Position numbers and translations under genes: made by a program
Notes under the pieces: generated by a model
Database searches by the model: none
What the model was told of the DNA's origin: nothing
The model's input: only the letters and a program-made list of their open reading frames with translations
In this document: piece after piece, positions 1-6,230 of the stretch
How the letters are laid out: each line of letters begins with the position of its first letter
Position numbering within the stretch: the stretch's first letter is position 1
From: Pseudomonadota bacterium
GTDB taxonomy: Bacteria > Pseudomonadota > Alphaproteobacteria > Rhizobiales > Xanthobacteraceae
Assembly: GCA_023405565.1 (NCBI GenBank)
Contig: JAEXXW010000511.1
Span: 1 to 6,799, forward strand
Length of the DNA stretch: 6,799 nt
Direction: 5' to 3'

Positions 1-326
1 GCAATAACCCGTGAGAGACCGCCTTCACAGACGCTTGTCTGCAGTCTGGCGGTGTTCCGGCAGGTCTGGCCAGCCAGTTGGATCAGTGCATCGCGCGTCG
101 CATCGAGGACGGCGGCGTGATGGAAGCCTTGGGCATAAGCCATGTCTCCGTCGCCCCCGCTGAAAAAGGGCGGGCACAGCGCGAGAAAATGCAGCGAGCA
201 AGACGGGTGAATGTGTGGCCGAATGTCGTCGAGGATGACTGCCAGATCGGCGATCTCGGATGGCTTCACCGGAAGCAGAATACGCCGTGATCTCTTAATC
301 AGCATTCCGTCCTGCAGGCTGGCCAT
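1..326 (-). CDS. Unrecognised protein, N-terminal part (runs off left edge)
   Basis: An open frame reads leftwards from an ATG at 326-324 for 108 codons with no stop and continues past the window edge, so only the N-terminus is visible. The start is supported by a Shine-Dalgarno AGGGGA 8 nt upstream on the minus strand. A second ATG at codon 8 has weaker upstream sequence. The visible protein begins MASLQDGMLIKRSRR. It has a mixed alpha/beta-looking stretch (residues 16-35), a Cys/His-containing hydrophobic segment with C43, H46 and C51, a FFSGGDGD turn near 54-61, and a helical stretch near 70-85. I do not recognise the family and give it no function. It is transcribed divergently from the transporter operon, a position often held by regulators, but no helix-turn-helix is evident in the visible part. 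Codon third positions are mainly G/C, which favours a real gene over a chance frame. Confidence 0.6.
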   Translation of the reverse strand, partial: MASLQDGMLIKRSRRILLPVKPSEIADLAVILDDIRPHIHPSCSLHFLALCPPFFSGGDGDMAYAQGFHHAAVLDATRDALIQLAGQTCRNTARLQTSVCEGGLSRVI

Positions 327-334
327 CGATCGCG

Positions 335-353
335 TCCCCTCTTTCGTAGGGGA
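335..353 (-). promoter_or_regulatory. Hairpin containing the Shine-Dalgarno of the leftward gene
   Basis: Read on the minus strand, TCCCCT and AGGGGA form a perfect 6-bp inverted repeat around a 7-nt loop (ACGAAAG). The 3' arm is the Shine-Dalgarno of the leftward gene, ending 8 nt before its ATG. In mRNA the ribosome site would be paired. Whether this controls translation or is a DNA operator cannot be decided from the sequence. Confidence 0.4.
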
Positions 354-380
354 TGGTAGGACGTCATGCTATTCGCTCAA
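353..380 (-). promoter_or_regulatory. Possible sigma-70-type promoter for the leftward gene
   Basis: On the minus strand, TTGAGC (380-375) and TACCAT (358-353) are 16 bp apart. Each matches four of six consensus bases of a housekeeping -35/-10 promoter. Transcription would begin near 346, giving a leader of about 20 nt before the ATG at 326. That start would lie inside the hairpin at 335-353, so the hairpin would form only from a start further upstream. The match is weak. Confidence 0.25.
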
Positions 381-428
381 GAATATTGATTGTGCGGTTG
401 GAGCCGGTTTTTTGAGCGCGCCGCGCAT

Positions 429-491
429 GACGGGCTGGCGCGCCCCGTCGACAATGTGATGCCGTGCATCAGGCGCGAAGGGCGGGCCTTC
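429..491. repeat. Three consecutive inverted repeats
   Basis: Three perfect inverted repeats follow one another. GACGGG/CCCGTC spans 429-449 with a 9-nt spacer that includes most of a GGCGCGCC palindrome. TGATGC/GCATCA spans 457-471 with a 3-nt spacer. GAAGG/CCTTC spans 477-491 with a 5-nt spacer. None is followed by a T-run, so they do not look like intrinsic terminators. They may be protein-binding sites for the divergent promoters; short GC-rich repeats also arise by chance. Confidence 0.35.
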
Positions 492-565
492 CGACACGTT
501 ATTGTCTGGCTCGGAAACCGGATCTCGGGCGTGATGCCGATAGCTTGCGCACAAATGAACGGCGA

Positions 566-618
566 CAAAAATAAAGACTAAAAAATAATCAAAAAATATC
601 GTATTGTATGCAACAAAT
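566..618. promoter_or_regulatory. A/T-rich tract with A-runs and a GntR-like palindrome
   Basis: Runs of five, six and six A residues lie at 567-571, 580-585 and 591-596. The latter two are about one helical turn apart, as expected for intrinsically bent DNA. At the right end, ATTGTATGCAACAAAT (603-618) contains TTGT and ACAA arms around a 5-nt centre. It resembles the TTGT/ACAA operators bound by some GntR-family (FCD-type) regulators, but the spacing is not the classic FadR spacing. The regulator is unknown. Confidence 0.3.
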
Positions 619-678
619 CTCGCGCGGACCGCCTTCTGCGTGGGCCGTATTCCCTCGAAATGAGAAATTATAAAATAT

Positions 679-691
679 ATTCAATGGGTTA
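679..691 (+). promoter_or_regulatory. Candidate IHF-binding site
   Basis: ATTCAATGGGTTA matches 12 of 13 positions of the IHF consensus WATCAANNNNTTR; the only mismatch is T at the second position. An A/T-rich flank (668-680) precedes it, as is common for IHF sites. It lies about 55-67 bp upstream of the predicted start of the sigma-54 promoter, which is where IHF usually bends DNA between the enhancer and RpoN polymerase. Confidence 0.4.
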
Positions 692-719
692 TGGAAATCA
701 TGAACGGGAGATAGGAAGC

Positions 720-734
720 TGGCACAACCTTTGC
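720..734 (+). promoter_or_regulatory. Sigma-54 (RpoN) -24/-12 promoter
   Basis: TGGCAC, five bases (AACCT), then TTGC matches the conserved -24 and -12 elements of sigma-54 promoters exactly and with exact spacing. The preceding base is C, which also fits. The predicted transcription start is near 746, leaving a leader of about 35 nt before the ATG at 781. Such promoters are silent until an AAA+ enhancer-binding protein (for example NtrC) acts on them. No clear NtrC site was found, so the activator is unidentified. Confidence 0.85.
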
Positions 735-770
735 GGGGAAGAGCCTCGAAGCCGAATGAAAAACGGCATC

Positions 771-776
771 GGAGGG
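771..776 (+). promoter_or_regulatory. Shine-Dalgarno of the binding-protein gene
   Basis: GGAGGG lies 4 nt before the ATG at 781. It fixes this start, which also gives a complete twin-arginine signal peptide. Confidence 0.75.
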
Positions 777-780
777 TCTG

Positions 781-2400
781 ATGAATCGCCGCGAATTTTT
801 GAAATCCACGACTGCCATTGCTGCCACGACAGCCGTTTCAGCACCTGCTGTATTCTCTCCCGCCAAGGCGCAGTCGCGCCAGGAGACCGCGCTGGTTGTC
901 ACCGAATACGGACCGAACAATCTCGACATCCACGGCGTCGGTACCAACCGGCCAGGCTACGAAGTCTCCTGGAATTGCTACGACCGTTTGATGTCGCATG
1001 GATCGAAGACATTGCCGGACGGCAGTGTCTCCTATGATCGCGACAAGTTCACACCCGAACTCGCTGAAGAATGGAATCTCACCGACACGTCGGTGACCTT
1101 CAAGCTGCGCAAGGATGCGGCTTTCCACGATGGGACGCCGATCACGGCGAAGGACGTCAAATGGTCATTCGATCGCGCCGTGACGGTCGGCGGCTTCCCG
1201 ACCTTCCAGATGAAGGCCGGCTCGCTCGAAAAGCCGGAGCAGTTCGTCGCGGTCGATGATCACACCTTCCGCGTCGACTTCATCCGCAAGGACAAGCTCA
1301 CCATGCCCGACCTCGCGGTGGTGGTGCCGGCTGTCTATCATTCGGAGCTTCTGAAGAAGGCTGCGACGGAGAAGGACCCTTGGGCGATGGAATACACCAA
1401 GGGCAAGATTGCCGGCGGTGGTGCCTACAAGGTCGCCAGCTGGACGCCGGGCAGCGAAGTCGTGTTCGAGCGCAATGACGCCTGGAAGAGCGGACCGCTG
1501 CCGAAGATCCGCCGCGTCGTATGGCGGCAGGTGCCGTCCGCAGGCAATCGCCGCGCTCTGGTCGAACGCGGCGACGCCGATATCTCATTCGATCTGCCGA
1601 ACAAGGATTTCGTCGAGCTTCGTCAGGGTGGCAAGATCAATGTCGTGACCAACCCGATCGGCAACGGCATCGGCTATCTCGGCATGAATGTCACCAAGGC
1701 CCCCTTCGACAATGTGAAGGTGCGCCAGGCGGTGGCCTATGCCGTGCCGTATCAGAAGATCATGGATGCGGTGATGTTCGGTCTTGCGACGCCGATGTAT
1801 GGCGCAAAGCCCGGCGCGCCGCTGGAAGTCGCCTGGCCGCAGCCGCATCCCTACAACACCGACCTCGCCAAGGCGAAGCAACTTCTGGCTGAAGCGGGAT
1901 ACGGCAACGGCTTCGAGACCACGCTGTCGTTCGATCTCGGCTTCGGTGCAGTGAACGAGCCTGCGGCGATCCTGATCCAGGAAAGCCTCGGTCAGATCGG
2001 CATCAAGACGACGATCAACAAGATCCCCGGCGCCAACTGGCGTAGCGAGATGACGAAGAAGGAGATGCCGCTGATCATCAACTTCTTCTCGGGCTGGCTC
2101 GACTATCCCGAGTATTTCTTCTTCTGGTGCTATCACGGCCAGAATGCGCTGTTCAATACGATGAGCTATCAGAACAAGGATATGGACGCGCTCATCGACG
2201 CGGCCCGCAAGGCTGCGGCCGAGGGTGACACGGCGGCCTATGACAGGGACGTGAAGGGCTTCGTCCAGAAAGCCTTTGATGATGTCCCGCGCATCCCGCT
2301 GTTCCAGCCCGCGCTCAGCGTGGCGATGCAGAAGAATGTTTCCGGTTATCGCTACTGGTTCCACCGCCAGCTCGACTATCGCACCTTGGCGAAAGCGTAA
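781..2400 (+). CDS. Periplasmic substrate-binding protein of a Dpp/Opp-type ABC importer
   Basis: This 539-residue protein belongs to the family-5 extracellular solute-binding proteins (SBP_bac_5) and has the usual full length. It would capture a ligand in the periplasm and deliver it to the permeases encoded downstream. The N-terminus has a twin-arginine signal, NRREFLK at residues 2-8, then a hydrophobic Ala/Thr stretch and a likely cleavage after AKA (residues 28-30), so export by Tat is expected. The family motif is seen at about 108-131 (KLRKDAAFHDGTPITAKDV, then KWSF). The second conserved block, around YLGMNVTKAPFDNVKVRQAV, lies at about 299-318. There is no lipobox cysteine near the cleavage site, so it is a soluble rather than lipid-anchored protein. 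It is the first gene behind the sigma-54 promoter. The ligand cannot be read from the sequence; peptides are the default for the family, but the AtzG/AtzE genes downstream suggest an amide or ureide. Confidence 0.93.
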   Translation: MNRREFLKSTTAIAATTAVSAPAVFSPAKAQSRQETALVVTEYGPNNLDIHGVGTNRPGYEVSWNCYDRLMSHGSKTLPDGSVSYDRDKFTPELAEEWNLTDTSVTFKLRKDAAFHDGTPITAKDVKWSFDRAVTVGGFPTFQMKAGSLEKPEQFVAVDDHTFRVDFIRKDKLTMPDLAVVVPAVYHSELLKKAATEKDPWAMEYTKGKIAGGGAYKVASWTPGSEVVFERNDAWKSGPLPKIRRVVWRQVPSAGNRRALVERGDADISFDLPNKDFVELRQGGKINVVTNPIGNGIGYLGMNVTKAPFDNVKVRQAVAYAVPYQKIMDAVMFGLATPMYGAKPGAPLEVAWPQPHPYNTDLAKAKQLLAEAGYGNGFETTLSFDLGFGAVNEPAAILIQESLGQIGIKTTINKIPGANWRSEMTKKEMPLIINFFSGWLDYPEYFFFWCYHGQNALFNTMSYQNKDMDALIDAARKAAAEGDTAAYDRDVKGFVQKAFDDVPRIPLFQPALSVAMQKNVSGYRYWFHRQLDYRTLAKA

Positions 2401-2539
2401 CAGTCCTGGCCATTCCGGGACGGTGCGCGACCCTTGGTCGGGAATTGGCCCGGAACTGGCATGAGAAGGCGACATGGTGCCGTCCTCGGATGGGCGAACA
2501 TTGTTTGCATCCGAAGGTAAGGGGAGAGGGGTGAGCTGA
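2401..2539 (+). other. Gap with three potential RNA hairpins between binding protein and permeases
   Basis: Three stem-loops can form in the transcript. At 2403-2421 GTCCTGG pairs with CCGGGAC (7 bp with one G-U, 5-nt loop). At 2428-2440 CGACC pairs with GGTCG (3-nt loop). At 2487-2513 CGGAT..GCGAA pairs with TTTGCATCCG (10 bp with a 2-nt bulge and one G-U, 5-nt loop). None has a trailing T-run, so a strong intrinsic terminator is unlikely. In many ABC importer operons such hairpins protect the binding-protein mRNA and lower expression of the permeases; that role here is inferred. Confidence 0.5.
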
Positions 2540-3553
2540 ATGCTGCGGCAAATCGGAAAGCGCTTCGCGACCGCGATCCCAAGCCTGATCGGCGTTATCA
2601 TCGTCACGTTTCTTCTGACGCGCGTGTTGCCGGGAGATCCCGCTGCCTATTTTGCGGGCCCGGCTGCGACGCCTCAGGCGATCGAGGAGATCCGGAAATC
2701 GCTCGGTCTCGATAAGTCATTGCCCGAACAATTCGTTCGCTACCTGCAGGATCTGGGCAAGGGCAATTTCGGCACGTCGTTGACAACCGGGCAGCCGGTG
2801 GCGGCGGATATCGCGACGCGGCTTCCGGCTTCCGCTGAACTGACATTGCTGGGGCTTATCATCTCGATGCTGATCGCCGTGCCGCTCGGTATCGTGGCGG
2901 CCGTGAAACAGGGATCGTTCGTCGATCACGCCTGCCGCATCGTCGCCACCGCCGGCGTATCCCTGCCGGTGTTCTTCACCGGCCTGATCCTTGTCTATGT
3001 GTTCTATTTCATTCTCGGCTGGTCGCCGGCGCCTTTGGGGCGGCTGGATATCTTCTATTCGGCGCCACCGCCTATCACAGGCTTCTATACAATCGACAGT
3101 TTGCTGGCGGGACAATTCGGGACATTTCACGCGGCGTTGTCGCAGCTCATCCTGCCGGCGGCGACGCTGGCCATCTTCTCGCTGGCGCCGATCACGCGCA
3201 TGACGCGGGCCTCGATGCTCGCGGTGCTGTCGTCGGATTTCGTGCGCACGGCGCGCGCCAGCGGCCTGTCGCCGCGCAGCGTCATCATGACTTACGCGTT
3301 CCGTAACGCGATGCTTCCTGTCGTCACCACGCTCGGCATGGTGTTCTCGTTTCTGCTCGGCGCCAATGTGCTGGTGGAGAAGGTGTTCGCCTGGCCCGGC
3401 ATCGGCTCCTACGCCATCGAGGCCCTGATCGCGTCCGATTTTGCGCCGGTTCAGGGCTTCGTGCTCACGATGGCGATCATGTACGTCCTGCTCAATCTGA
3501 TGATCGACATGCTGTACGGCGTGATCGATCCGCGTGTGAGGCTTGAAGGATGA
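2540..3553 (+). CDS. ABC importer permease, DppB/OppB type
   Basis: This 337-residue inner-membrane protein is the first of two permeases forming the channel. Its length and layout fit the DppB family. A first membrane helix lies at about 10-30 and ends in RVLPGDP, a typical family feature. It is followed by a periplasmic region with GNFGTS near 75-80, then further helices at about 100-122, 134-158, 200-218, 258-280 and 305-327. The cytoplasmic EAA loop that contacts the ATPase is at about 233-260 (DFVRTARASGLSPR, ending in RNAMLP). The block VFAWPGIGSYAIEAL (282-296) and the end VIDPRVRLEG are also family hallmarks. The start is supported by a purine-rich Shine-Dalgarno (GAGAGGGG, 2524-2531) 8 nt upstream. 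The stop overlaps the next start by 4 nt, so translation of the two permeases is probably coupled. Confidence 0.95.
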   Translation: MLRQIGKRFATAIPSLIGVIIVTFLLTRVLPGDPAAYFAGPAATPQAIEEIRKSLGLDKSLPEQFVRYLQDLGKGNFGTSLTTGQPVAADIATRLPASAELTLLGLIISMLIAVPLGIVAAVKQGSFVDHACRIVATAGVSLPVFFTGLILVYVFYFILGWSPAPLGRLDIFYSAPPPITGFYTIDSLLAGQFGTFHAALSQLILPAATLAIFSLAPITRMTRASMLAVLSSDFVRTARASGLSPRSVIMTYAFRNAMLPVVTTLGMVFSFLLGANVLVEKVFAWPGIGSYAIEALIASDFAPVQGFVLTMAIMYVLLNLMIDMLYGVIDPRVRLEG

Positions 3554-4506
3554 ACAGCCGTCCCGACCTCGACTCCGCCCATATTGCTGCAACCGACACG
3601 CCGGCGCTTGCCATGGCGGGTGCGCCGGCACCGGCGACAATACCCGTCGCGGCACACAAGCAGACATCGATCATTGCGCATGCGCGTTACGTCATCTCCG
3701 AAAATCCGGTTACCGGCATCGCTTTCGGGCTGTTTCTGCTGATCGCGATCTGCGCCATCTTCGGTCCGTGGATCGCGCCTTACGATCCGCTCGCCAGCAA
3801 CACGCAATCGGCCTTGCAGGGACCGTCGGCACGGCACTGGTTCGGCACCGATCAACTCGGTCGCGACATTTTCAGCCGCGTCATCGTTGCGGCCCGGCTC
3901 GACATGACGATTGCGGTTGCTTCCGTCGCGCTCGTTTTTGCGCTGGGCGGCTTGTCGGGCACGGCGGCCGGATTTTTCGGTGGCTGGACCGATCGCATCG
4001 TCGGCCGCATCGCCGATACGATCATGGCCTTTCCGCTCTTCGTGCTGGCGATGGGTATCGTTGCAGCCCTCGGCAATACGGTGACGAATATCATCATTGC
4101 CACCGCTATCATTAATTACCCGCTTTATGCGCGCGTCGCCCGTGCCGAAGCCAATGTGCGGCGTGACGCCGGTTTCGTGCAGGCCGCGCGTCTCTCCGGC
4201 AACGGCGAATTCCGCATCCTGCTGACGCAGATCCTGCCGAACATCATGCCGATCATGGTGGTGCAGATGTCGCTGACGATGGGCTACGCGATCCTCAATG
4301 CGGCCGGACTGTCGTTCATCGGTCTTGGCGTGCGGCCGCCGACGCCGGAATGGGGCATCATGGTCGCCGAGGGTGCGAGCTTCATCGTCTCCGGCGAATG
4401 GTGGATCGCCTTCTTCCCGGGCGCGGCGCTCATGCTGGCGGTGTTCTGCTTCAATCTGCTCGGTGACGGATTGCGCGACATCGTCGATCCGCAGCGGCGC
4501 ACGTGA
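3550..4506 (+). CDS. ABC importer permease, DppC/OppC type
   Basis: This is the second channel subunit, 318 residues. Residues 1-50 are an Ala/Pro-rich, probably cytoplasmic extension, after which NPVTGIAFG opens the first membrane helix (about 54-75). The family block HWFGTDQLGRDIFSRVI is at 96-112. The EAA loop is at about 209-234 (FVQAARLSGN, ending in LPNIMP). GLSFIGLGVRPPTPEWG (253-269) and NLLGDGLRDIVDP (302-314) are classic DppC signatures. Further helices are likely near 115-142, 157-175, 232-256 and 284-304. The ATG overlaps the stop of the upstream permease (ATGA), with GAGG 8 nt before it. It should pair with the DppB-type permease and bind the fused ATPase encoded 10 nt downstream. 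Confidence 0.95.
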   Translation: MNSRPDLDSAHIAATDTPALAMAGAPAPATIPVAAHKQTSIIAHARYVISENPVTGIAFGLFLLIAICAIFGPWIAPYDPLASNTQSALQGPSARHWFGTDQLGRDIFSRVIVAARLDMTIAVASVALVFALGGLSGTAAGFFGGWTDRIVGRIADTIMAFPLFVLAMGIVAALGNTVTNIIIATAIINYPLYARVARAEANVRRDAGFVQAARLSGNGEFRILLTQILPNIMPIMVVQMSLTMGYAILNAAGLSFIGLGVRPPTPEWGIMVAEGASFIVSGEWWIAFFPGAALMLAVFCFNLLGDGLRDIVDPQRRT

Positions 4507-4516
4507 GGGCAATCAG

Positions 4517-6220
4517 ATGACCACCACATTGCTCGATGTGCGGGATCTCACCGTCGAATTCATGACACGGCGCGGCATCGTCAAGGCGGTGCAGCATGTG
4601 AACGTCACAGTCGGCAAGGGGGAGACGGTTGGCATCGTCGGCGAGTCCGGCTCCGGCAAGTCGGTCACGTCCTATGCGGTGATGCGCATTCTCGATCGTG
4701 CGGGCAGGATTGCCGACGGTGCGATCACCTTCTCGGGCATCGACGTGTGCGATGCGCCGGAGAGGGAGATGCGCGACCTGCGCGGCCGTGAAATCTCGAT
4801 GATTTTCCAGAATCCGCGTGCGGCACTCAATCCGATCCGCAAGGTCGGTCATCAGATCGAGGATGTGCTGCTGCAGCATGTGCAGGCGCAGCCATCCGAT
4901 GCGAAGGAAAAGGCGATCGAGGCGCTGAAGAAGGTGCGCATCGCGCGCCCGGAAGAGCGTTATCACGCCTATCCGTTCGAACTTTCCGGCGGTATGTGCC
5001 AGCGCGTGGTCATCGCGCTGGCGCTGGCCTGCCAGCCGCAACTCCTGATCGCCGACGAACCGACAACCGGCCTCGATGTGACGACCCAGAAGGCGGTGAT
5101 GGACCTCGTCGTCGAGCTGACGCGCGAGCGCGGTATGTCGACTATCCTTATCACCCACGATCTGGGCCTTGCCGCCGCTTATTGCGACCGCGTGGTGGTG
5201 ATGGAGAAGGGCAAGGTGGTCGAGACGGCCGCGTCGTCGACAATCTTCAAGGCACCGCAGCACGCTTATACGCGCAAATTGATGCGGGCGACGCCGCGTC
5301 TCGGCGTATCGTTGCGCGACCTGCTACCCGAGGATGCGCCACCCTCGCATGCGCCTTTGCCCGCGCCGCCAGAGGAAAGTTTCGACAAGACGCCGCTGCT
5401 GGTCGTCTCCAATCTCGTGAAGGAATATCCGCGCCAGGGCGCGACCGGAACGCTGGCGAATTTCTTCCGCAAGAAGGAGCAGCTTCCGGTTTCCGAGACC
5501 TTCAAGGCGGTTGACGGCATCTCGTTCGAGATCAAGCGCGGCGAGAGCGTCGGTCTGGTCGGGGAATCCGGTTGCGGCAAATCAACGACGTCGATGATGG
5601 TGATGCGTCTGCTCGACCCGACCTCGGGCATGGTGACATTCGACGGCGAGGACATCGGCGCCATTCCGGCAAAGGAATTCGCCAGGTCGCCGATGCGCAA
5701 GCGTATCCAGATGGTGTTCCAGGATCCGACGGATTCACTCAACCCGCGCTTCACCGCGGTGCGCGCCATTGCTGATCCGATCATGCGCATGAGCGATATC
5801 AAGGGTCGCGATGCGGTGCGTGCGCGCTGCGAGGAGTTGGCACAGCAGGTCGGCCTGCCGGTCGAGTTGCTGGATCGCTTTCCGCATCAATTGTCCGGCG
5901 GCCAGAAGGCGCGCGTCGGTATCGCGCGCGCGATAGCGTTGTCACCGGAACTCGTGATCCTCGATGAGCCGACGGCTGCGCTCGACGTGTCGGTGCAGGC
6001 GGTGGTGCTCAACCTGCTGGAGGACCTGAAACACTCGCTCGGCATGAGCTATCTCTTCGTATCGCACGACCTTAACGTGGTGCGGTTGTTATGCGACCGC
6101 GTGATCGTGATGCGCAGCGGCAAGATCGTGGAGGAGGGAACTGCGTACCGCGTGATGGATGCGCCGCAATCCGATTATACGAAGGAGCTTTTGTCTGCTA
6201 TTCCACATCCCCCGTTGTGA
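4517..6220 (+). CDS. Fused two-domain ABC importer ATPase (DppD-DppF type)
   Basis: This 567-residue cytoplasmic protein joins both nucleotide-binding domains of the importer, as in GsiA-like systems, and would power uptake by ATP hydrolysis. Domain 1 has Walker A GESGSGKS (42-49), Q-loop FQNP (97-100), signature LSGGM (156-160), Walker B LLIADEP (176-182) and switch His 214. Domain 2 has Walker A GESGCGKST (349-357), Q-loop FQDP (401-404), signature LSGGQ (459-463), Walker B LVILDEP (479-485) and switch His 517. All key residues are intact, so both sites should be active. Short oligopeptide-transporter C-terminal tails follow each domain (YTRKLM near 251 and YTKELL near 554). A Pro/Ala-rich linker covers about 262-292. 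The frame is open further upstream to 4298, inside the permease gene, but the ATG at 4517 is the start: it has TGAGGG 7 nt before it and begins directly with the domain. It lies 10 nt after the permease stop. Confidence 0.95.
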   Translation: MTTTLLDVRDLTVEFMTRRGIVKAVQHVNVTVGKGETVGIVGESGSGKSVTSYAVMRILDRAGRIADGAITFSGIDVCDAPEREMRDLRGREISMIFQNPRAALNPIRKVGHQIEDVLLQHVQAQPSDAKEKAIEALKKVRIARPEERYHAYPFELSGGMCQRVVIALALACQPQLLIADEPTTGLDVTTQKAVMDLVVELTRERGMSTILITHDLGLAAAYCDRVVVMEKGKVVETAASSTIFKAPQHAYTRKLMRATPRLGVSLRDLLPEDAPPSHAPLPAPPEESFDKTPLLVVSNLVKEYPRQGATGTLANFFRKKEQLPVSETFKAVDGISFEIKRGESVGLVGESGCGKSTTSMMVMRLLDPTSGMVTFDGEDIGAIPAKEFARSPMRKRIQMVFQDPTDSLNPRFTAVRAIADPIMRMSDIKGRDAVRARCEELAQQVGLPVELLDRFPHQLSGGQKARVGIARAIALSPELVILDEPTAALDVSVQAVVLNLLEDLKHSLGMSYLFVSHDLNVVRLLCDRVIVMRSGKIVEEGTAYRVMDAPQSDYTKELLSAIPHPPL

Positions 6221-6230
6221 GGGATTGAGA

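Larger units (their letters stand above)
327..780. other. Divergent intergenic control region
   Basis: There is no convincing gene in these 454 bp. The short frames present on both strands lack ribosome sites and recognisable protein content. The left part (about 327-550) is GC-rich with several inverted repeats. The middle (566-618) is very A/T-rich, with 10 G/C of 53 bases. The right part carries an IHF-like site and a sigma-54 promoter. The arrangement of distal repeats, bendable DNA and then a -24/-12 promoter resembles the upstream control regions of RpoN-dependent operons. Confidence 0.7.

Noticed and set aside
78..290. 70-codon plus-strand open frame near the left edge
   Set aside because: It starts at TTG without a Shine-Dalgarno and overlaps the better supported leftward gene, which has a good ribosome site.
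541..575. NtrC-type site (TGCACC-N5-GGTGCA) near TTGCGCACAAATGAACGGC
   Set aside because: Only part of one half-site matches and the second half is absent, so NtrC binding is not supported here.
369..581. Short open frames of about 60 codons on both strands in the intergenic region
   Set aside because: No ribosome sites, no family resemblance and mutual overlap; the region is better explained as control DNA.
2403..2440. Intrinsic terminator after the binding-protein gene
   Set aside because: The stems are short and no run of T follows; the downstream permeases have no obvious promoter of their own, so read-through is more likely.
1585..2607. 340-codon open frame on the minus strand opposite the binding-protein gene
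   Set aside because: It is antisense to a clear family-5 binding protein, has a composition rich in Arg/His/Asp typical of a GC-rich mirror frame, and shows no recognisable domain.
2717..4512. Two long minus-strand open frames (316 and 353 codons) opposite the permeases
   Set aside because: Their Arg/His/Asp-rich low-complexity sequence is the expected mirror of G/C third positions in the permease genes.
4298..4516. Upstream in-frame extension of the fused ATPase
   Set aside because: It lies within the second permease gene, has an Arg/Ser-rich shadow sequence, and the ATG at 4517 has a proper Shine-Dalgarno.
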